Assembly (NCBI RefSeq): GCF_014651955.1
Contig: NZ_BMXW01000002.1
Location: forward strand, 186,760 to 250,759
DNA length: 64,000 bases
Direction: 5' to 3'
DNA from: Shewanella fodinae
GTDB lineage: Bacteria > Pseudomonadota > Gammaproteobacteria > Enterobacterales > Shewanellaceae
Part shown: positions 10,322-18,212 of the stretch, piece by piece
How positions within the stretch are numbered: position 1 is the stretch's first letter
Layout of the letters: every line of letters starts with the position of its first letter
Translations under genes and position numbers: made by a program
The notes under the pieces: generated by a model
What the model was told of the DNA's origin: nothing
Seen by the model: the letters and a program-made list of their open reading frames with translations, nothing else
Database searches by the model: none

Positions 10322-11785
10322 GCTGCTTTGCTGAGATAACGCTGTGTTAGCTTCTGTTTGCAATTGCTGTTGTAGCGCGGGCATCACCGCTGCCATGAAA
10401 CTACGCTTATTTTTTGCCGCCTGAGGGTTAAGGCCGTTTTCCAGCACCACAAAGAGATAGCGGTTCTTATCCTGAGTGGCATCTCCTGAAAGAAAACCCG
10501 CAAGATTCTGCACTCCACTCATACTGCCTGTTTTAGCGATCACTGAGCCCCGTAGCGGACCGTGATTAAACGGGCGCTTATATTGCAAGGTGCCGCTGAT
10601 GCCCGCCTTTGGCAATACACCTATCAACCATTGCAGTGAAGGGCGAGTTTGGATCTGCTGCAACAACTGCGCGAGTTGTCTGGCGCTGAGTAAGTTGTAA
10701 CGCGACAAACCTGAACCATCCACAAGGTTACTGCTAGTCATTGAAATCCCTAACTGTTCCAGAGTTTCCTTCACAGTCATGGCCCCGGCGGCAAATCCGG
10801 CCGTGTTGCCAAAGCGTTGCTGACCAGCTTGTTTGAGCAGGGTATCGGCAATCAAATTGTCGGAATCGAGTAGCATTTCACTGATCAGCTCGCTCAACGA
10901 TGCGGAAGTGTTATCCAGCAATAACTTGGCCGATGCTGGCACAGTGTTGGCAAAGCTTATCTGGCCGTTAAAGGCAAACTGTTGTTGATAGACCGCCGCA
11001 ACGATATCTGCGGCATAGCGCTGAGGATTATTAATCGCAATCGCCAGTGGCAACGGGGCACTACCGCCGTAGCATCCATCAAGCAGATAATGATTATCGG
11101 GTTGCCGTTGCAGCGTCAGTTGGCAAAACGGCTGTCGTTTTTGGGGATCAAAATACGCACTGGAACGAATAGAAATCGGGGCAGGTAATAGCGGTTTTAC
11201 CTGAGTTATCTTATCGCGTTGCAGCAACACGGCTTTAACACAATTTTGATCTATCACAAAGGCGGATACCGGGGCTGCGTAGCAGATGCCTAAATCGTCC
11301 CACACCCATCCTGGCGCTTGCCACTGGCTGTCATTATTGCCCACCAGTAGAATCTTGCCAGCGATTTTTTGAACCCCGGTTGCGGCCAATTTGGTGGCCA
11401 TTTGCGCCAACTGTGCCCGCGTCAGGCGCGGATCGCCACTGAACTGCAAATAGATATCACCGTTGATAACGCCGTTTTTGATATTTCCGGTGGTAAACAG
11501 GCGAGTATGAAAGCGAAAATCTTCGCCAAGGACTTGCCAGGCAGTCACCGCAGTGAGTAATTTCTGAGTACTGGCAGGTAACATCAGCACATCGGCATTA
11601 TGGCTGATCAGCACTTCGCCGCTATGACTGTCCTGAACCCATAAGGCGGTTTGTGAATCTGTTGGCAATAACGGTTGCAACCAGTGTGGCAGCGGTGCGG
11701 CACTGGCGGTTAACGGTAACAGCAAGCAACTAAGCCTTATCAGCCTTTGTCGCCAGTGTTTAACATCAGCTAATTTATTGGTCAT
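10313..11785 (-). CDS. dacB: D-alanyl-D-alanine carboxypeptidase/endopeptidase (PBP4 type)
   Basis: Class C low-molecular-weight penicillin-binding protein that trims peptidoglycan cross-links in the periplasm. The 490-aa product has an N-terminal signal sequence (hydrophobic stretch ending TASAAPLPHW). It carries the S13 family triad of motifs: SxxK in LPASTQKLLTA, SDN in LLDSDNLIAD and KTG in VIAKTGSMSG. Length agrees with E. coli PBP4 (477 aa). The start ATG lies inside the 3' end of a small membrane-protein gene on the same strand (11-base overlap), so translation is probably coupled to that gene. It is downstream and convergent to the acyl-CoA dehydrogenase gene. Confidence 0.92.
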   Translation of the reverse strand: MTNKLADVKHWRQRLIRLSCLLLPLTASAAPLPHWLQPLLPTDSQTALWVQDSHSGEVLISHNADVLMLPASTQKLLTAVTAWQVLGEDFRFHTRLFTTGNIKNGVINGDIYLQFSGDPRLTRAQLAQMATKLAATGVQKIAGKILLVGNNDSQWQAPGWVWDDLGICYAAPVSAFVIDQNCVKAVLLQRDKITQVKPLLPAPISIRSSAYFDPQKRQPFCQLTLQRQPDNHYLLDGCYGGSAPLPLAIAINNPQRYAADIVAAVYQQQFAFNGQISFANTVPASAKLLLDNTSASLSELISEMLLDSDNLIADTLLKQAGQQRFGNTAGFAAGAMTVKETLEQLGISMTSSNLVDGSGLSRYNLLSARQLAQLLQQIQTRPSLQWLIGVLPKAGISGTLQYKRPFNHGPLRGSVIAKTGSMSGVQNLAGFLSGDATQDKNRYLFVVLENGLNPQAAKNKRSFMAAVMPALQQQLQTEANTALSQQSSAR

Positions 11786-11939
11786 CCTTTTCCATCAGCC
11801 GATAAAATTTCAGTGTGACAAAGATAACCAAGGCAATATACAGTGGCAAAACCAGCGGTCCAAGCCAATCTTTAAAATGGAAAATTCCCCAGGCCGCAGC
11901 CAAAGTAAGTAACAGTGGTATCCAGATATTACGCTTCAT
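11775..11939 (-). CDS. Small hydrophobic membrane protein (54 aa) upstream of dacB
   Basis: Reading the minus strand from ATG 11939 gives 54 residues starting MKRNIWIPLLLTLAAAW and ending FYRLMEKDDQ, with two hydrophobic segments (about 5-18 and 28-43) separated by HFKDWLG. It has a positive N-terminus and a charged C-terminus, as expected of a real inner-membrane peptide. The sequence CAGGAC lies upstream of the start. Its stop codon overlaps the dacB start by 11 bases, which argues for an operon and for translation of both. I do not recognise a named family. Function unknown. Confidence 0.7.
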   Translation of the reverse strand: MKRNIWIPLLLTLAAAWGIFHFKDWLGPLVLPLYIALVIFVTLKFYRLMEKDDQ

Positions 11940-12263
11940 GTTGAGTCCTGTTTTGTCGCAGCGGTGAGCCCGTCATAGTGACATGATAAACCGAGGATCT
12001 TTGGTATGATTTGTCATCTTTGCAATCATTTTACTGTGAACAACGACACAAGCGCACACTAATTGTACAAAATAGGCACAATTTCAATGCATCTGCTTCT
12101 CGTTATGGGAGAAAACGCTTGCTCCGTTGGTCACAAGTGAGTAAGTTCTATGGCCTTAAATCAGCCGCAACTTTACCGCGGCTATTTTCACGTGGCGTCC
12201 TGAACAAAAGTACAGGGACCATGCGGTTCGGGATTTCGGGATAGAGAGTTGTAGGAGGATGCC
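11940..12263. other. 324-bp divergent intergenic region, pssA side
   Basis: Separates the dacB unit (minus) from pssA (plus). A 77-codon plus-strand frame at 12011-12244 exists but is Arg/Ser-rich, has no Shine-Dalgarno and resembles nothing I recognise, so I treat it as chance. Promoters for both units must lie here; no sigma-70 match is strong enough to annotate. Confidence 0.45.
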
Positions 12264-13571
12264 TTGCTGGATCAGCTAGGTGGCATTGCTATAAGCCCTG
12301 ATTCGATACAGTGGCTGTTGACCCCCAAAAATTTCAAAGAAACCCTTATTGATAGCATTAACGCTGCGCAGCGGGTGATCTATATTGCGGCGTTATATCT
12401 GGAAGATGATGAAGCTGGGCGCGAAGTCTTGGCAGCGTTGCTTAATGCTAAAGCCCGTCGGCCAGCACTTGATATTAAGGTACTGGTCGATTTTCACCGG
12501 GCGCGCCGTGGGCTTATTGGGCATAAAGGTGACAGTGGTAACTATCAGCTTTATCGCAAGTTAATGGCCAATGCAGCACAGCCGTTCACTATTTATGGGG
12601 TGCCGGTGAAGTCCCGCGAATTTTTGGGCGTACTACACCTCAAGGGCTTTGTGATTGATGACACTGTGATATACAGCGGTGCAAGCCTCAATAATGTCTA
12701 TTTGCAGCAGCAGGAGCGTTATCGGCTCGACCGTTACTACTTACTGAAATCTGCAGAATTGGCCGCCAGCATGCGCAACATGATTGATGAATACATCTTG
12801 TCAAATAGCGCGGTTGTCAGCTTGAGTAGCCTGCAGGAGCAACTGCCTGAACGACACGAAATTAAGGCCTTGAAACAACAACTCTGCAGTGCCCGTTATC
12901 GGTTCCGTGATGGTCATGCGCCACTGCGGCTTACGCCCATGGTCGGGCTGGGTCGCAAGCAGAATCTTCTGAATAACACCGTACTGCAATTAGTGAAAGA
13001 GTCACGGCAGTCGTTGTTTGTTTGTACACCTTATTTCAATCCGCCTTATTTGTTGATGCGGGCGTTAGCAAAGCATCTGCGCAGTGGTCGAGGTTTGGAC
13101 ATTGTGGTGGGTGACAAGACCGCCAATGACTTTTTTATCCCGAGCGATCAGCCGTTTTCTACCATTGGTGCCTTGCCTTACCTGTATGAGCAGTCGCTGC
13201 GAAAATTTGCCAAGCAGCAGCAGTGGGCGATTGACAATGGGTTGTTAAGAATTCATCTATGGCATCACGAGCGTAACAGCTTTCATCTGAAAGGGATCAG
13301 CATGGATGAGCGTAAACATCTGCTGACCGGCAGTAATCTGAATCCTCGCGCCTGGGCGCTGGATTTGGAAAACGGCATTTTACTACACGATGATCAACAG
13401 GTACTGGCCTCCAAATTCCGCGAAGAGCAGCAGCAGTTGCTGCAATATACGCGCGAGATCTCCCATTACAGTCAGTTAGAAACACTGCAGAGCTATCCGC
13501 TTGCTGTGAAAAAAATTCTGACCAGGATCCGGCGATTGCGCGCCGATTTCTTGCTACGTCGGATCCTCTGA
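12264..13571 (+). CDS. pssA: CDP-diacylglycerol--serine O-phosphatidyltransferase (PLD type)
   Basis: Makes phosphatidylserine from CDP-diacylglycerol and serine, the precursor of phosphatidylethanolamine. The 435-aa protein belongs to the phospholipase D superfamily, with two HxK motifs: HLKGFVIDD (about residues 130-140) and FHLKGISMDE (about 338-348), each followed by G-S/A-x-L-N. Length matches E. coli PssA (451 aa). The start is TTG at 12264, preceded by GGAGG at 12254-12258. Its TGA overlaps the ATG of tapT by one base, so the two are translationally coupled. In E. coli tapT, patZ and pssA are neighbours as well; here patZ lies 7 kb further along on the other strand. Confidence 0.95.
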   Translation: MLDQLGGIAISPDSIQWLLTPKNFKETLIDSINAAQRVIYIAALYLEDDEAGREVLAALLNAKARRPALDIKVLVDFHRARRGLIGHKGDSGNYQLYRKLMANAAQPFTIYGVPVKSREFLGVLHLKGFVIDDTVIYSGASLNNVYLQQQERYRLDRYYLLKSAELAASMRNMIDEYILSNSAVVSLSSLQEQLPERHEIKALKQQLCSARYRFRDGHAPLRLTPMVGLGRKQNLLNNTVLQLVKESRQSLFVCTPYFNPPYLLMRALAKHLRSGRGLDIVVGDKTANDFFIPSDQPFSTIGALPYLYEQSLRKFAKQQQWAIDNGLLRIHLWHHERNSFHLKGISMDERKHLLTGSNLNPRAWALDLENGILLHDDQQVLASKFREEQQQLLQYTREISHYSQLETLQSYPLAVKKILTRIRRLRADFLLRRIL

Positions 13572-14350
13572 TGACAATTGCGGCACCATTTTCTGACAAG
13601 ATACCCGTGCTACATGCGGTGCATCGTCTGCATGCTTATCGCCAATCGATTGCCACTCGACCTTATGCGGCTCGGGGCATGAAAGTCGTTCGTTGTGGCA
13701 GTTGTCTGTTGCCACAACAGATTTGTACCTGTGCCAGCCGCAAACTGTTATCGTCACAGACAGCATTTGCGCTGGTCATGTACGACACTGAAGTGCTGAA
13801 ACCCAGTAACAGCGGACGGCTTATTGCGGATCTTATTCCCGATACCCACGCGTTTTTATGGTCGCGCACTCAGCCTGATCCACAACTGTTGGCATTACTT
13901 AACCATCCCGGATATCAGCCGATTTTGGTGTTTCCCGGTGATTATGCCTTGCCCGGACAGCAAATAATTGAAGTGCAGCCGCAGATGCCGCCATTGGCGT
14001 CGCGTTTTGCCAAAGAACGTGTTCCGCTGTTTGTGCTGCTGGATGGCTGTTGGCGTGAAGCGGTAAAGATGTACCGCAAAAGTCCTTATCTGCAGCAACT
14101 TCCAGTGCTTTCGTTTCATCCAGAGATATTAGCATCGTATCAGCTGCGCAAAGGACAACGGGAGTTTCAGTTGGGCACTGCGGAAGTCGCTGCCATGACA
14201 CTTAATGTTTGGGGCGAACAAGCCAATGCTGAGGCATTACAACTGTGGTTCAACATTTTTGTTGAAGCAACACTCTGGAGCCGTAGCGCCCGCTCACCAG
14301 AATGTTTAGCACGGATGCAAGCACTGCTGGCAGAATTTAACGCACGGTAG
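13571..14350 (+). CDS. tapT: tRNA-uridine aminocarboxypropyltransferase (DTW domain)
   Basis: Installs acp3U at position 47 of several tRNAs using S-adenosylmethionine. The 259-aa protein has an N-terminal cysteine cluster (CGSCLLPQQICTC) that probably binds zinc, and the DTW-domain signature LLDGCWREAVKMYRKSPYL, in which the D-x-x-W core is conserved. The family was known as YfiP before its function was found. The ATG overlaps the pssA stop by one base. The end of the gene borders the cassette insertion at 14.39 kb; its last residues (LLAEFNAR) may or may not match relatives, and this junction is worth aligning. Confidence 0.88.
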   Translation: MTIAAPFSDKIPVLHAVHRLHAYRQSIATRPYAARGMKVVRCGSCLLPQQICTCASRKLLSSQTAFALVMYDTEVLKPSNSGRLIADLIPDTHAFLWSRTQPDPQLLALLNHPGYQPILVFPGDYALPGQQIIEVQPQMPPLASRFAKERVPLFVLLDGCWREAVKMYRKSPYLQQLPVLSFHPEILASYQLRKGQREFQLGTAEVAAMTLNVWGEQANAEALQLWFNIFVEATLWSRSARSPECLARMQALLAEFNAR

Positions 14351-14387
14351 CGTTGGACAGTAATACAGTCTCATACCAAAGGGATTC

Positions 14388-14408
14388 GTTAGAACAGCGC
14401 GTTAGAAC
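14388..14408 (+). other. Left boundary of the cassette array: duplicated GTTAGAAC core-like sites
   Basis: GTTAGAAC occurs twice, at 14388-14395 and 14401-14408, 13 bp apart. It resembles the simple (R') core site at which integron cassettes join (G then TT...). The second copy is preceded by CAGCGC, as in many attC ends, so the first cassette probably begins at 14401/14402. A short complement TAACGC (14338-14343) exists upstream inside tapT, but the intervening sequence does not fold into a proper attC. Confidence 0.45.
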
Positions 14409-14431
14409 TATAGCAACCTATGGATATTTAA

Positions 14432-14845
14432 ATGGATATTGATATCGAAGGGCATGAATATCTAACTTTTGTCCCTGGCCAATGGAAGGAGACCGGGCAG
14501 GCTCCAATTGAGTGGTTTGAGGATAATTTCCCAAGATTTATTTATGCGCCTGAACACATTGTTCAAAACTCGGTGCCTTATGAGCTGAATGACGGACCAA
14601 ATAAAGGTGGGGTGTATTTCTTAATTAACCAAGGTCGAATTGCTTATGTAGGTGTATCAAACGCAATATATCGCAGGCTTATACAGCACCACAAAAACAA
14701 AATGCCATTCACACACTATTGGTGCTTTGGCGGCATGCCGGAAATATTCGTTGAGGCTATAGAATCTTACTATATTAACAAATTTGAGCCGCCATTAAAT
14801 GACAAGTATCCTACCCCGCATGAAGTTGTCGAGCCTTACCTATGA
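14432..14845 (+). CDS. GIY-YIG domain protein, integron cassette 1
   Basis: A 137-aa single-domain protein of the GIY-YIG nuclease fold. Visible elements in order: G60-V-Y (the GIY strand, in KGGVYFLIN), Y72-V-G (the YIG strand), R81/R82 and H86 on the following helix, catalytic-type E111 in ESYYINKFEPPLN and N123. The first 50 residues are an acidic leader of unknown role. GIY at 60-62 is GVY and YIG is YVG, both allowed variants, so the active site appears complete. Stand-alone GIY-YIG proteins of this size are common in phages and in mobile gene cassettes. No upstream promoter is evident and no strong Shine-Dalgarno precedes the ATG. An attC-like site follows 3 bases after the stop. Cellular target unknown. 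Confidence 0.75.
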   Translation: MDIDIEGHEYLTFVPGQWKETGQAPIEWFEDNFPRFIYAPEHIVQNSVPYELNDGPNKGGVYFLINQGRIAYVGVSNAIYRRLIQHHKNKMPFTHYWCFGGMPEIFVEAIESYYINKFEPPLNDKYPTPHEVVEPYL

Positions 14846-14848
14846 AAG

Positions 14849-14926
14849 CTCTAACAAGGCCAGCCAGAGGGACCAAAAAAACGCCGCTTCTCTCTGGTTT
14901 TCTGGCCCCTGCTGGCGGCGTTATGT
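14849..14926 (+). repeat. attC-like recombination site 1 (59-base-element type)
   Basis: A 78-bp imperfect palindrome between the two cassette genes. The outer core sites are CTCTAAC (14849-14855, R'') and GTTATGT (14920-14926, R'), the latter cut between G14920 and T14921 if typical. Inner arms pair well: GGCCAGC (14858-14864) with GCTGGC near 14911-14916, and AGAGGGACCA with TGGTTTTCTGGCCCC through bulges. The arrangement TAACAA...CGTTATG is the classic attC layout. Confidence 0.78.
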
Positions 14927-14944
14927 GCTTTGAAGGAAAAGGTT

Positions 14945-15961
14945 GTGACAGAAGATGAAATGATGGAACAGTACTATCGTCAAAGAGAGAAAATGAAGTT
15001 GTTCCTCCTTGATAAACACTCTGCTAATGCTAAGTCAATATCGGATACTCTAGAGAAATGTGGGTATTCTCTGTCAGAGGAGAATTTTGAATACTCAGAT
15101 TCTGTTGGCTTGACTGTTTTTTTTAAAAACTTGGTGTCTATATTGGCTCCTGAGCTTAATCGTGACAAAGATGATTTAGTAAAGTTAAAGCAACTATTCC
15201 AGATCTACGAAAAAAAAGCGAGAGAAGGTTATTTATATACAAATAATTACATGCTCATGCTGACGCCTTTACTCAGAAGAGGTATGCATCCAGTTAATAA
15301 TTGGGCTCCATTATTTGTAGCGAAAATGTGGGAGCTGGACTTAGAGGGGATTGAAGCCTCAGTAGCATTGGATTATGACCGTGCAAAACTTGATGTAAGT
15401 GATTTTGGCTATGCTGAACTCGATACTTGGTTTGGCGCTCCTTTTGAAGATGATATTTCAAGTATCAAAGACGGTATATCAAAGCTAAGACCTCCGATGG
15501 ATATTGAACAAAGGCTTATAAATTTTATCTTTAATGACAAATACAGTCTTGATATAAAGTGGAGCACGAAAGGAAAGATTAAAACGTTCCAGGCGCTGGA
15601 GTTTAGTAATGAAAATGTGATAATTGAGTTTCAAAATAATACTTATTACCCAGCAAAGTATATCCATGCAGAATTTGATCTTCAATCAAACTCATTTCGT
15701 CATTTTGATGGTGCGGTTCATTTTTATACACACGAAGAGTATTTTTCAAGAAGGAATTTAGACTTTAATTTTGCCAACAAAAATACAAATCTGGTTAAAG
15801 CAAAATCTCAAAAAGTATTCAAACTTGATGGGAAAATCAGCAAAGATATTTGGTTGGAATTAACGGGACATTTCTTAACAGGAAATCCGTTGATCGTTGA
15901 GTATTTCACTGGGAATTATCCACAACATGTATCAGGTCGCTTGAGTCGAGCACGCACATAA
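14945..15961 (+). CDS. Uncharacterised cassette-borne protein, integron cassette 2
   Basis: A 338-aa soluble protein with no signal peptide or membrane segment, and no family I recognise. It is visibly more AT-rich (many AAA, TTT, ATA codons) than its housekeeping neighbours, a sign of separate origin. The N-terminal 100 residues are charged and helical (REKMKLFLLDKHSAN). A central part follows with WAPLFVAKMWELDLEG and LDTWFGAPFEDD, and a C-terminal beta-rich half with IKWSTKGKIKTFQALEF and FRHFDGAVHFYTHEEYF. The GTG at 14945 is chosen because AAGGA lies 7-8 bases upstream; TTG 14930 and ATG 14960 are alternatives. The TAA stop lies inside the R'' core of the following attC, as is usual for gene cassettes. 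A defence or stress role would be only a guess. Confidence 0.75.
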   Translation: MTEDEMMEQYYRQREKMKLFLLDKHSANAKSISDTLEKCGYSLSEENFEYSDSVGLTVFFKNLVSILAPELNRDKDDLVKLKQLFQIYEKKAREGYLYTNNYMLMLTPLLRRGMHPVNNWAPLFVAKMWELDLEGIEASVALDYDRAKLDVSDFGYAELDTWFGAPFEDDISSIKDGISKLRPPMDIEQRLINFIFNDKYSLDIKWSTKGKIKTFQALEFSNENVIIEFQNNTYYPAKYIHAEFDLQSNSFRHFDGAVHFYTHEEYFSRRNLDFNFANKNTNLVKAKSQKVFKLDGKISKDIWLELTGHFLTGNPLIVEYFTGNYPQHVSGRLSRART

Positions 15962-16078
15962 CAAACTGCTTAACGGGAAAAAAACGCGTAGTACTTTGGG
16001 TTCGGTTTGCTTTTGAGGTTCCGGCTGGTCAGGTTGGGTGTAATGGCTTGGTTTTTGCCCATTAGCAGGGCGTTAACA
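15956..16078 (+). repeat. attC-like recombination site 2 (59-base-element type)
   Basis: A 123-bp imperfect palindrome closing cassette 2. R'' ACATAAC (15956-15962) contains the stop codon of the cassette gene; R' GTTAACA is at 16072-16078. The arms pair over a long stretch: CTGCTTAACGGG (15966-15977) with CCCATTAGCAG (about 16058-16068), with the expected mismatched spacer next to each core. Arm sequences differ from attC 1, so the two sites are different alleles rather than a duplicated block. Confidence 0.78.
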
Positions 16079-16254
16079 CATAGATATTTTTATCCGAAGC
16101 TGACGAGTTAGAGTTAAGACTTTAACTAGGAAATGTCCAAAACCGAGTGACAGCCAGAATGATACTTTAATACTCGGTTGCAACTCGGTTCAGACTTGGT
16201 GGTGGTGATCAGTATGAATCGTTATTCCTTTCCTATCGTTAGTGCTCATCACTG

Positions 16255-16950
16255 TTAGGGCAGTTTTTTCAGTATATCGCCCAGTAGCTGATGGGCCATT
16301 TTGACATCCCGGTCACCAAATTGGCTTAAGGTTTCTTGCAGCCAACGCTGCAATTTTTGATCATCATCAACCTGCAACTTTTGTAGTAAAGAAGCTGACT
16401 TCTCCAACAGTGCTTTAAGTTGCAGCGCATCGGCGGTGGATTGCTGTATTCCCGGCAGGTGCTCCGCCGAGAGGAAAGCCTGCCCGAGTTCATAGGCATA
16501 AACCAACACCGCTTGTGCCAAATTAAGTGACGGGTATTCCTGAGCGATAGGAATATAACTGAGCAAATCGCACAACTCTAAATCGCTGTTACTGAGTCCA
16601 CTGGCTTCACAGCCAAAAACAATGGCGACGTTTTGTAGTGATTGCTGCTGGGCATTGAGTGATTGCACTACTTGTGTCGGACTTAAATATTGCCGTGGAT
16701 TGCCGCGCTCACGTGCGGTGGTGGCAATCAATAAGTCAAACTCATTGGCAATTGCACTCAAAGATGGTGCTTCGCGAATATTTTCCAGTACATCTACTGC
16801 GCCACAGGCGACCCAGGCGGCTTCATCTTCGCGGTGCGCCAGTGATTGCACCACAATTAACGAATCAAAACCTTGGGTTTTAATGGCTCTGGCAGCGGCC
16901 CCAATATTAGCCGCGCGGGCAGGGGACACCAGAACAAAACTGAGTTGCAT
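16255..16950 (-). CDS. lasT: TrmJ/LasT-type SPOUT RNA methyltransferase
   Basis: SAM-dependent RNA 2'-O-methyltransferase of the TrmH/SpoU superfamily. The 231-aa protein shows the N-terminal motif SPARAANIGAAARAIK, the middle GCEASGLSN and the knotted C-terminal SAM-binding IPIAQEYPSLNLAQAVLVYAYEL. It resembles the LasT (YjtD) subgroup (228 aa), for example WVACGAVDVLENI against WVAHGSGDIIDNI, more than E. coli TrmJ (246 aa). The family modifies tRNA or rRNA; the substrate of LasT is not settled. It is divergent from dmeF, with 184 bp between starts. It forms the right flank of the cassette insertion. Confidence 0.85.
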   Translation of the reverse strand: MQLSFVLVSPARAANIGAAARAIKTQGFDSLIVVQSLAHREDEAAWVACGAVDVLENIREAPSLSAIANEFDLLIATTARERGNPRQYLSPTQVVQSLNAQQQSLQNVAIVFGCEASGLSNSDLELCDLLSYIPIAQEYPSLNLAQAVLVYAYELGQAFLSAEHLPGIQQSTADALQLKALLEKSASLLQKLQVDDDQKLQRWLQETLSQFGDRDVKMAHQLLGDILKKLP

Positions 16951-17134
16951 CGGTCCATTTCCACAAATTTACGAGACTGAAGATTATACGCTATTGGCAC
17001 CCAGTAGGGCATCGATATGTCTTTATAGGAAAATGTGCGATGGTGCAAATTTTGTGAAGTAATAACAATTATCGCTTGCAATTGCTGCCAGCAGATCAGA
17101 TAGTTTGCAAATCAAGTAATTTGATTATCAAACA

Positions 17135-18190
17135 ATGTGGACGCATGGTATGACCGTTGAATTTCATAGTATCGCTCGTTGGCAACAGGATCATGATTTT
17201 AGTAAAGAAAATATAGGTGGTGAACGCAGTACCAAACTCGTACTGGCGCTGACGGTTATTACGATGCTGGCAGAGATTATTGCCGGTACAGTTTATGGTT
17301 CTATGGCGTTGTTAGCCGATGGTTGGCATATGGGCACCCATGCCGCCGCCTTCATGCTAACCTTATTTGCTTATGCCTATGCGCGCAAAAATGCTACCAA
17401 TCCTTGTTTCGCCTTTGGCACTGGTAAAGTGAGTGTACTGGGTGGGTTCACCAGTGCCGTCGCCTTGGGACTGGTGGCATTAGTCATGGCGGTTGAGTCG
17501 GTGCTAAGACTGCTGTCACCGGAGCAAATCCATTTTAATCAGGCAATCCTGGTCGCCGTTATCGGTCTTACGGTGAATATTATCAGCGTCTTTTTGCTGA
17601 AAGATCACCACAGTCATGAGCATGGGCACCATCATGAACACCATGACCATCAGGGGCATGATGACCACAATCTTAAAGCTGCTTACTTTCATGTGATGGC
17701 CGATGCCTTGACGTCGTTGCTGGCGATTGGTGCGTTGTTAGCCGGGAAATATATGGGCGCTAACTGGTTAGATCCAATAATGGGTATTGTCGGTGCAATT
17801 ATTATCAGTCGTTGGGCTTGGGGACTTATTCGGCAAACCAGTCCTATCTTGCTGGATGCTAGCGCAGAACCTAGCTATGTGCGGCAATTAGTACAGCGAA
17901 TTGAGGCCGAAGGTGATCACAAAGTGACTGATGTCCACGTGTGGAAAGTCAGCGCCGATCACCATGCCGCAATGATCTCTTTGGTCAGTCACCAACCGAA
18001 AGATACCGATTATTATCATGATCTGCTGGCAGATTTCGGCCAAATTGATCACTTGACCGTTGAAGTTAATCGCTGTGACAACTGTGCCGACGCGACACAA
18101 CCACGTAACAGTTGCAACGGGCACGGATGCTGTCATGCTGATGACCATGACCATGACCATGACCATGACCATGCGCACCACCGTCATTAA
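17135..18190 (+). CDS. dmeF: Cation diffusion facilitator, cobalt/nickel/zinc exporter (DmeF type)
   Basis: Inner-membrane proton-coupled exporter of divalent metals. The 351-aa protein has six membrane segments, the metal-binding residues of TM2 and TM5 (ALLADGWHMGTH and HVMADALTSLLA), a histidine-rich cytoplasmic loop between them (HHSHEHGHHHEHHDHQGHD), and a C-terminal cytoplasmic domain with DVHVWKVSADHHA. A second histidine/aspartate-rich tail with a CDNC and CCH cluster ends the protein. The TM2 pair with H at both positions and the loop fit the DmeF group. An ATG at 17150 (MTVEF) is a good alternative start, with a GGA nearby; neither has a strong Shine-Dalgarno. It is followed 22 bp later by a MarR gene that may sense the same metals. 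Confidence 0.9.
   Translation: MWTHGMTVEFHSIARWQQDHDFSKENIGGERSTKLVLALTVITMLAEIIAGTVYGSMALLADGWHMGTHAAAFMLTLFAYAYARKNATNPCFAFGTGKVSVLGGFTSAVALGLVALVMAVESVLRLLSPEQIHFNQAILVAVIGLTVNIISVFLLKDHHSHEHGHHHEHHDHQGHDDHNLKAAYFHVMADALTSLLAIGALLAGKYMGANWLDPIMGIVGAIIISRWAWGLIRQTSPILLDASAEPSYVRQLVQRIEAEGDHKVTDVHVWKVSADHHAAMISLVSHQPKDTDYYHDLLADFGQIDHLTVEVNRCDNCADATQPRNSCNGHGCCHADDHDHDHDHDHAHHRH
18143..18172 (+). repeat. Five tandem GACCAT hexamers within dmeF
   Basis: Five perfect copies of the 6-bp unit encode (Asp-His)5 in the cytoplasmic tail of the exporter. The unit keeps frame, so slippage would lengthen or shorten the metal-binding tail without breaking the gene. Confidence 0.9.
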
Positions 18191-18212
18191 TTATTAGGAA
18201 CCGGAGTATCTG

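Noticed and set aside
12011..12244. 77-codon frame before pssA
   Set aside because: No ribosome site, odd Arg/Ser-rich composition, no recognisable family; it lies where promoters are expected.
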